A stretch of 20,187 bases of DNA from a virus, in IMG/VR virus record IMGVR_UViG_3300017744_000208, positions 1 through 20,187 of that record. One strand, 5' to 3'. The notes under the pieces are model-generated. The model was not told the origin of the DNA, ran no database searches, and saw only the letters and a program-made list of their open reading frames with translations. Below are positions 15,674 to 20,187 of this stretch, in pieces. Each line of letters opens with the position of its first letter. Positions within the stretch are counted from its first letter, which is position 1. Position numbers and translations under genes: made by a program.

Positions 15674-16300
15674 ATGACTACTACAAAAGCATTAGATAGA
15701 CAACCAACTAAATTTGACTATGCAGAACCTACAAAGTTTAGGTTTGGCGTAACCAAACTTCCTAAAGTAGAGTTTTTCTGTACGGCTGCAAACATACCTG
15801 GTATATCACTAGGTCAAGCAAGTATGCCTACACCTCTTAAAGACATACCTATACCAGGCGATAAATTAGATTATGATAATTTAACTATACAATTCTTGGT
15901 AGATGAAAGTTTAGAAAATTACAGAGAAATACATGGTTGGTTAACAGGTCTTGGTTTTCCTAAAGACCATGAACAATTTAGAAATCTACAAAACGCAGGA
16001 AGTGACAGATTTCCTACAACAAATAGTGTAAGTCTCAACAAAGAACTAGGAAAAGTAAGTACGGCAGTACAAGATGATGGTGGTCTATATTCAGACGCAA
16101 CTTTATTTGTATTATCAAGTAAAAACAATGCAGCTTTAGAAGTTAGATTTAGAGATATATATCCTATATCATTATCTGGTTTAGACTATAATCAACAAGA
16201 AACTGATATACAGTATCTAACTGCTAGTGTGACCTTTGCATATAAGATATACGAATTTGCAGCTGTGTCAGGTGGCAGAACCATAGAAACTACATCATAA
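15674..16300 (+). CDS. Tail-tube-fold protein (gp19/gp54-like tube initiator or terminator)
   Basis: 208 residues. It resembles the tail tube fold: FFCTAANIPGISLGQASMP near residues 34-52 parallels gp19's FLCTSTSLPGMTLGEVAIP; then IPIPGDKLDYDNLTIQFLVD (58-77), ENYREIHGWLTGLG (81-94), and a C-terminal IYPISLSGLDY strand pair. The ENYREIxxW and closing TASVTFAYKIYEF segments recall T4 gp54, the baseplate tube initiator, more than gp19. In cyanophages the slot between gp23 and uvsY often holds the tail completion gene gp3, which is an alternative; I cannot separate these by eye. No convincing ribosome site precedes the ATG; a start coupled to the lipoprotein gene 4 nt upstream is likely. Confidence 0.75.
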   Translation: MTTTKALDRQPTKFDYAEPTKFRFGVTKLPKVEFFCTAANIPGISLGQASMPTPLKDIPIPGDKLDYDNLTIQFLVDESLENYREIHGWLTGLGFPKDHEQFRNLQNAGSDRFPTTNSVSLNKELGKVSTAVQDDGGLYSDATLFVLSSKNNAALEVRFRDIYPISLSGLDYNQQETDIQYLTASVTFAYKIYEFAAVSGGRTIETTS

Positions 16301-16303
16301 AGC

Positions 16304-16331
16304 TTGATTTTTTGAGTAGTTATGATATAAT
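16304..16331 (+). promoter_or_regulatory. Sigma70-like promoter upstream of uvsY
   Basis: TTGATT (16304-16309) and a perfect TATAAT (16326-16331) separated by 16 nt, in the 76-nt gap before uvsY. In T4, uvsY and uvsW are not purely late genes, so an early or middle promoter here makes sense. The -35 overlaps a sequence only loosely like a MotA box, so no middle-class assignment is made. Confidence 0.55.
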
Positions 16332-16354
16332 ATCCATAGGATAAAATATCCATA
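16329..16354 (+). repeat. 10-bp direct repeat in the uvsY promoter region
   Basis: AATATCCATA occurs at 16329-16338 and again at 16345-16354, a 16-nt period. The first copy overlaps the -10 box and predicted start; the second runs into the CATAAATA box. The first copy also opens an inverted repeat, TATCC-ATA-GGATA (16331-16343). Operator-like, no binding protein known. Confidence 0.4.
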
Positions 16355-16358
16355 AATA
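16351..16358 (+). promoter_or_regulatory. Variant late promoter box upstream of uvsY
   Basis: CATAAATA, one mismatch from the T4 late core, 19 nt before the uvsY ATG; AAGGTG at 16362-16367 provides the ribosome site. It could serve the whole uvsY-oxygenase-uvsW operon late in infection. Confidence 0.5.
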
Positions 16359-16376
16359 TAAAAAGGTGAATACATA

Positions 16377-16805
16377 ATGACGTTAGAAGAAATACAGACA
16401 ATGGCAGATAAAGACTTGAAGATCAATGATGTTGAACTTGATTTAGAATCTTTAAAGACGCCACAATTACACAACAAATATTCAAAGTACCATTCAAAAT
16501 ATAAAAATCTTTTAAAGGTTGCTGAACAAGATTTAGCAAGAATTGTAAGAGAGAAGTGGGAATACTACACAGGTAAAGCAGACCCTAGTGTATACCAAGA
16601 AAAACCTTTTAATCTAAAAGTATTAAGACAAGACGTTGACAAATACGTTAAGTCAGATAGTGATGTTAATAAACTAGAACAAAAGGTAACATATATAGAA
16701 ACAACGGTAGATTATTTAGAGAAGACTCTAAAAATTATATCAAATAGAACATTTACTATTAAGAATGCTATAGATTGGAAAAAGTTTACTTCAGGAGTTA
16801 TTTAA
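16377..16805 (+). CDS. uvsY: Recombination mediator UvsY
   Basis: Recombination mediator protein that loads UvsX recombinase onto gp32-coated single-stranded DNA. 142 residues against 137 in T4 UvsY. Layout matches: an N-terminal MTLEEIQTMADKDLKI (T4 MRLEDLQEELKKDVFI), KYSKYHSKYKNLL helix, a REKWEYYTGKADP segment (T4 KARLDYYSGRGD) and a C-terminal RTFTIKNAIDWKKFTSG (T4 RGFAIKHIQDMRAFEAG). It heads an operon in which every following gene overlaps its predecessor. Its stop codon shares a base with the next ATG. Confidence 0.93.
   Translation: MTLEEIQTMADKDLKINDVELDLESLKTPQLHNKYSKYHSKYKNLLKVAEQDLARIVREKWEYYTGKADPSVYQEKPFNLKVLRQDVDKYVKSDSDVNKLEQKVTYIETTVDYLEKTLKIISNRTFTIKNAIDWKKFTSGVI
16793..16797 (+). 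promoter_or_regulatory. Ribosome binding site fixing the start of the first oxygenase
   Basis: AGGAG 7 nt upstream of the ATG at 16805, which shares an A with the uvsY stop (TAATG). An in-frame ATG at 16775 would overlap uvsY by 31 nt and has no such site, so 16805 is preferred. Confidence 0.7.
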
Positions 16806-17698
16806 TGCAATTAAGAAATTCATACATGTTTTACAAGAGTGCTATCAAGCCAGATGTATGTAAGAAAATTATATCACATGGTTTATCAAAGATGGTTGTG
16901 GATGAAAGTCATGGTGTATCAAAAGTAGCTGCTACCTTTGATGGTAAAGAAAAAGGTGGCATAGATAGTCAAGGCAGGAAGATGTCTGATACTATGATAA
17001 CAGGAGGCGCAAACAGAGAAACGCTTGCTAAAAAAGGCATTGACGTTGAAAGAGCCTATGTAAGAGATAGTGATATTTCATGGTTGAATGACAAATGGTT
17101 ATACGATTTATTTCATCCATATATACATCACGCAAACGCACAAGCAGGTTGGAACTGGAAGTGGGATTTTTCTGAGTCATTTCAGTTTACAGTATATCAC
17201 GGTAGAAAAGAAAATGGTGGTTTCTATGGTTGGCATGCTGATGGATCATCTGATTTTAGAAGTGCATATAAAGCAGCTGTAAAAGTAAAAGATGGTAAGG
17301 TACCACAATTTAAACCACCTAAAAGAGATGATAAAGGTTTTGTGATTATGAGACCTGATGGTAAACCTGAACCTGACATGAGAGGAGCTGATATACCTCT
17401 TAAAAGAGATAAGAAATCTTTAGCACCTGGATTTACTGATAATATACATATGTGGGATAAAGTAAGAAAAATAAGTATGACTGTTAATCTAACTAATCCT
17501 AATAATTATGCAGGTGGTAATCTAAAGTTTGATTTAGGCGCTCACGCAGGTAAGAAAAGATTTAAGGTATGTGAAGAAATAAGACCTCAAGGATCAGTTA
17601 TCATATTCCCTAGTTTTACATATCATTGTGTCACACCTTGTACAAGAGGAACTAGATACTCATTAGTATTGTGGAGTTTAGGAAAACCATGGCAATAA
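16805..17698 (+). CDS. 2OG-Fe(II) oxygenase 1 (prolyl 4-hydroxylase/PKHD-like)
   Basis: 297 residues. Predicted 2-oxoglutarate- and Fe(II)-dependent dioxygenase with a double-stranded beta helix. The facial triad is visible: H144-x-D146 in FYGWHADG, distal His274 in PSFTYHCVTP, and the 2OG-binding Arg284 in RGTRYSLVLW. MTVNLTNPNNYAGGNL (225-240) is the typical strand pair between them. A ~70-residue insertion (about 150-220) separates HxD from that strand. Substrate unknown: protein Pro/Lys side chains, nucleobases and small molecules are all possible. It is the first of five such genes between uvsY and uvsW. Confidence 0.88.
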   Translation: MQLRNSYMFYKSAIKPDVCKKIISHGLSKMVVDESHGVSKVAATFDGKEKGGIDSQGRKMSDTMITGGANRETLAKKGIDVERAYVRDSDISWLNDKWLYDLFHPYIHHANAQAGWNWKWDFSESFQFTVYHGRKENGGFYGWHADGSSDFRSAYKAAVKVKDGKVPQFKPPKRDDKGFVIMRPDGKPEPDMRGADIPLKRDKKSLAPGFTDNIHMWDKVRKISMTVNLTNPNNYAGGNLKFDLGAHAGKKRFKVCEEIRPQGSVIIFPSFTYHCVTPCTRGTRYSLVLWSLGKPWQ

Positions 17699-18444
17699 AA
17701 GACACAGAAAAATTTTACAAAGATAATAAGTATTGTGTTATAAAAGAATTTATACCACCTATACTTGCAGATTATCTATATGGTTATGCTCTTATGAGAG
17801 CTAATAGAGCAAAGACTATGGTCAATAGTAAATGGCCTGGTTATAGAGCAGAGCTTGATGGCACATATAAAGATCAACAAGTGCCTAATACTTACTCATG
17901 TTATGCTGATCCAGCAATGGAAACATTATTACAATATGGTTTACAAGGCATGAGAAATATTACAGGTTTAAATCTTAAACCTACATATTCATATTGGCGT
18001 TTATACAAGAACGGTGATGATTTAAAAAGACACAAAGATAGACCAAGTTGTGAAGTGTCAACTACATTATGTTTAGGATATGACAATAATAATTTAAAAG
18101 GTAGAAAACAAGATTGGGAAAAATATGACTGGCCTATGTGGGTAGATAAGACAGGAGGCTTTGGTAATAGAGGTGTGCCTATTCATATGAAACCTGGTGA
18201 TATGATAGTTTATAGAGGTTGTGAAATAGAACATTGGAGAGAACCTTTTTTAGGTGATAATCACGCTCAAGTATTCCTTCATTATAACAACGTAGATGGA
18301 CCATATGGTGAAAACTGTGTCTATGATGGCAGACCTCATTTAGGATTACCTGCTGAATTTAAGATACCAGAAAAAATACAGGCAATGCAAAAGGCAGATA
18401 AAAACTTACATGAGCAGCGATTATCAAACAAAGAAAAAACATAA
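17689..18444 (+). CDS. 2OG-Fe(II) oxygenase 2
   Basis: 251 residues from the ATG at 17689, which has AGGA upstream and overlaps the previous gene by 10 nt; an ATG 18 nt further upstream is less likely. Predicted triad: H115-x-D117 in RHKDRPS, distal His182 in EIEHWREPF. The flanking segments SYWRLYKNGDDLKRH, STTLCLGYD and HAQVFLHYN are familiar from phage-encoded oxygenases of the prolyl-hydroxylase type; the basic 2OG-binding residue is not certain. The C-terminal ~30 residues are Lys/Glu rich beyond the catalytic fold. Substrate unknown. It is not a close relative of its neighbours, so the array is not one simple amplification. Confidence 0.85.
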   Translation: MAIKDTEKFYKDNKYCVIKEFIPPILADYLYGYALMRANRAKTMVNSKWPGYRAELDGTYKDQQVPNTYSCYADPAMETLLQYGLQGMRNITGLNLKPTYSYWRLYKNGDDLKRHKDRPSCEVSTTLCLGYDNNNLKGRKQDWEKYDWPMWVDKTGGFGNRGVPIHMKPGDMIVYRGCEIEHWREPFLGDNHAQVFLHYNNVDGPYGENCVYDGRPHLGLPAEFKIPEKIQAMQKADKNLHEQRLSNKEKT

Positions 18445-18949
18445 AGATTTCACGTTGGTACAAGATAATTTCTTGTCAAATAATGAGTGTGATGAGTTAG
18501 TAGAAAAATATAAAAATCTTACATCTGAATTTGATAATAATAAGTATGGTTATTCATCATACTTTACGAACAATATAACATTTTCAGATCAATTAAAAAC
18601 ATTAATAGATACATACACAAAAACATTTAAGGAAAGTGCTTTGACACCTTATCCTTGGGTATTAAAAGAACTTAGGTTTAAATGGTTTAAACCAGGCAAC
18701 TGGTTCAAAGATTTTCATTGTGAGCATGGATATGATAATAACAAAAGAGTATTAAACTTTATGATATATCTATCAGATCATAATTGTGGTACAGAGTTTT
18801 ATACAGGTGAAGTAATTAAATCTATAAAAGGTAGGGTTGCTATGTTCCCAGCCTACTTTACACATCTACATAGAGGACAACAATGTCCTGATAACCATGA
18901 TAGATATATTATGGGTGGCTATTTTAATTATGAAGATAATCAAAGATAA
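18410..18949 (+). CDS. 2OG-Fe(II) oxygenase 3 (HxE variant)
   Basis: 179 residues, overlapping the previous gene by 35 nt. Fold landmarks: ELRFKWFKPGNWFKDFHCEHG (about 87-107) with the metal pair H103-x-E105, then VLNFMIYLSDHNCGTEFYTG (114-133), FPAYFTHLHRG with distal His154 (or His152), and DRYIMGGYF with the probable 2OG-binding Arg165. The acidic ligand is Glu rather than the usual Asp, which occurs naturally in some oxygenases. Short N-terminal region, no other domain. Substrate unknown. Confidence 0.83.
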   Translation: MSSDYQTKKKHKDFTLVQDNFLSNNECDELVEKYKNLTSEFDNNKYGYSSYFTNNITFSDQLKTLIDTYTKTFKESALTPYPWVLKELRFKWFKPGNWFKDFHCEHGYDNNKRVLNFMIYLSDHNCGTEFYTGEVIKSIKGRVAMFPAYFTHLHRGQQCPDNHDRYIMGGYFNYEDNQR

Positions 18950-19445
18950 AGATTTTTTAAAAGATAAACATAAGGACTTTATATCAGAGTTTATTCTAAA
19001 GGCTGATTTTCCTTATTTCATACAACCACATTCTACATTTGATGACGACTACACAATGATGGAACATATATGTTTACGAAGATATGATAAAGATTGGAAT
19101 ACAGGCAACGTAGATATGTATAAGGATATATTAAATACGTTTTGCAATAAACATGACATACGATATAAGGAAATATTAAGGTGCTCTGTAAATCTAACAT
19201 TTAACGTGGGTATAAAAAAATCATTAGAACATACAGATCATAAAGAACCACACAAACAATTATTAATATATTGTAATGATGTAAAGGACAAAAGATCATA
19301 CACAGTAATATTAGATGAAAATAGAAAACCTATAGATAAAATAAAACCTATACAATATAGTGCAGTAAGTTTTGGTGACAATCATCACTATCATTATTAT
19401 CCAAGAATAGGTCATAGAGTTGTATTGGTATATACATTTAAATGA
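18930..19445 (+). CDS. 2OG-Fe(II) oxygenase 4 (paralog of 5)
   Basis: 171 residues from ATG 18930. An in-frame ATG at 18837 would add 31 residues that merely read the previous gene out of frame, so 18930 is preferred; overlap with gene 3 is 20 nt. Triad: H101-x-D103 in LEHTDHKE, distal His153 in GDNHHYHYYP, Arg163 in GHRVVLVYTF. The strand SVNLTFNVG (86-94), QLLIYCND and RSYTVIL match protein 5 in order and spacing. This compact form lacks any accessory domain. Substrate unknown. Confidence 0.8.
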   Translation: MKIIKDKDFLKDKHKDFISEFILKADFPYFIQPHSTFDDDYTMMEHICLRRYDKDWNTGNVDMYKDILNTFCNKHDIRYKEILRCSVNLTFNVGIKKSLEHTDHKEPHKQLLIYCNDVKDKRSYTVILDENRKPIDKIKPIQYSAVSFGDNHHYHYYPRIGHRVVLVYTFK

Positions 19446-19963
19446 TAATAGATAAAGATTTTTTAAGTAAGGAACAGATAGCGTATATTGAAAATCATAT
19501 TTTTAGTAATGACTTTCCTTGGTTTATTGAGAACAGGAGTGTTGTCGGCAGAAAGAATAAACCTTTTCTAAAACATACGGTATTAAGAAGACCTGAGGAA
19601 AGAGAAGAAGGAGAATATTTTAGGTCATATATGGGCAAATTCTGTTTAGGTATATTAGATAATTTTGCAAAAAATAATACTATGACGATAATAGATGTGC
19701 TTAGAATAAGTATCAATCTAACATATAACAATGGTTATGAAAAATGTAATGTACACCAAGACCATGAATATAATCATTCACAACTGCTTGTATATATAAA
19801 TGAGTGTGATAAAAAATCATATACAGTAATTAAGAATGGTAAGAAGGAAATAAAAGTAAGACCAGAGAAGTACAAAGGTGTTTGTTTTGACAATCAACCT
19901 CACTATCTATATTTTCCTAAAAAAGGCCTTAGAGCTGTTATGGTATTTACATTTAAAATATGA
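19442..19963 (+). CDS. 2OG-Fe(II) oxygenase 5 (paralog of 4)
   Basis: 173 residues, starting in an ATGA overlap with gene 4. Opening IDKDFLSKEQ parallels IKDKDFLKDKH of protein 4, followed by DFPWFI (24-29; DFPYFI in 4), a HTVLRR block (HICLRR in 4), SINLTYNNG (90-98), H105-x-D107 in NVHQDHEYN, QLLVYINE, KSYTVI, distal His154 in QPHYLYFP and Arg164 in GLRAVMVFTF. All putative catalytic residues are present. Its stop overlaps the uvsW start by 4 nt. Substrate unknown. Confidence 0.8.
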   Translation: MIIDKDFLSKEQIAYIENHIFSNDFPWFIENRSVVGRKNKPFLKHTVLRRPEEREEGEYFRSYMGKFCLGILDNFAKNNTMTIIDVLRISINLTYNNGYEKCNVHQDHEYNHSQLLVYINECDKKSYTVIKNGKKEIKVRPEKYKGVCFDNQPHYLYFPKKGLRAVMVFTFKI

Positions 19964-20187
19964 TTAAAGTAAAAAAATTAAATACGGTCTATTTACAGAT
20001 AGAGGCAGAAGCAGATGTTAGACGTGAATTAACAGATTATTTTTCTTTTGAGGTACCTGGTTATAAGTTTACACCACAATTTAGAAACAGAGTTTGGGAT
20101 GGTAAGATACGATTATATTCATATGCCACAGGTCAATTATATGTTGGATTGTATCCCTATCTAAAAGACTGGTGTAATAAGAAAAAC
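19960..20187 (+). CDS. uvsW: UvsW helicase, N-terminal part (3' truncated by window end)
   Basis: First 76 residues, continuing past the window. DYFSFEVPGYKFTPQFRNR then WDGKIRLY (about residues 27-54) match the T4 UvsW N-terminal domain (DFFSFEADGYRFNPRFR and WDGRIRLL). UvsW is an SF2 helicase that unwinds R-loops and branched DNA and helps switch replication from origin- to recombination-dependent start. Helicase motifs lie outside the window. The ATG overlaps oxygenase 5 by 4 nt, so it belongs to the uvsY operon. Confidence 0.92.
   Translation, partial: MIKVKKLNTVYLQIEAEADVRRELTDYFSFEVPGYKFTPQFRNRVWDGKIRLYSYATGQLYVGLYPYLKDWCNKKN

Noticed and set aside
16299-16307. MotA-box-like sequence AAAGCTTGA before the uvsY TATAAT
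   Set aside because: Two mismatches and too far upstream of the usual -30 position; not enough to call a middle promoter.
16775-16804. Ten-residue N-terminal extension of oxygenase 1 from ATG 16775
   Set aside because: It lies inside uvsY out of frame and lacks a ribosome site; ATG 16805 has AGGAG 7 nt upstream.
17088-17282. 64-residue + strand ORF inside oxygenase 1
   Set aside because: Entirely within a well-supported gene in another frame, with no family features.
18837-18929. 31-residue N-terminal extension of oxygenase 4
   Set aside because: It is oxygenase 3 read in another frame; protein 5 aligns from the MK-I-I-K-D-K-D start at 18930.
1-20187. CRISPR array, tRNA genes, insertion sequences or homing endonucleases
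   Set aside because: No regularly spaced repeats, cloverleaf with conserved T-loop, transposase or HNH/GIY-YIG ORF was seen on either strand.

Overview
This window looks like the late structural core of a marine T4-like myovirus (Straboviridae/Kyanoviridae-type gene order) with a strongly AT-rich genome, roughly one-third G+C by eye. Every gene I can support lies on the + strand, tightly packed with short gaps or overlaps of 4 to 35 nt. Low G+C, the cyanophage-like protein sequences and the wealth of 2-oxoglutarate/Fe(II) oxygenases point to a pelagiphage (SAR11, HTVC008M-like) or a low-G+C cyanophage. The host is inferred, not read from the sequence.

Layout: (1) 3-1187, the 3' part of a long repetitive tail-fibre-like protein. 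(2) 1223-5999, the neck and packaging block in T4 order: gp13, gp14, gp15, small terminase gp16, a small unknown ORF, large terminase gp17. (3) 6058-8497, tail sheath gp18 and tail tube gp19. (4) 8536-15409, the head block: portal gp20, core proteins gp67-like and a gp68-position ORF, three tandem paralogous small beta-rich proteins absent from the T4 order, protease gp21, an enlarged scaffold gp22 and major capsid gp23, closed by a strong UUCG-tetraloop terminator. (5) 15475-16300, a small phage lipoprotein and a second tail-tube-fold protein (gp19/gp54-like). (6) 16377-20187, recombination mediator UvsY, then five consecutive overlapping 2OG-Fe(II) oxygenase genes, then the start of the UvsW helicase gene.

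Regulation: three perfect T4-type late promoter boxes (TATAAATA) and three CATAAATA variants sit just upstream of gene blocks (gp13, gp18, gp21, gp22, the lipoprotein, uvsY). A sigma70-like promoter (TTGATT-16-TATAAT) also precedes uvsY, so the recombination/oxygenase operon may be expressed earlier as well as late.

How the genes work together: gp22, gp67 and possibly gp68 form the prohead core around which gp23 assembles on the gp20 portal; gp21 matures the prohead; gp16/gp17 package DNA; gp13/14/15 join the head to the gp18/gp19 tail. The most unusual region is the uvsY-[five 2OG oxygenases]-uvsW operon. It may be a DNA, nucleotide or protein oxidation/modification cassette tied to replication and recombination. 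The tandem trio of small proteins in the head operon and the lipoprotein behind the capsid terminator are the next most interesting.
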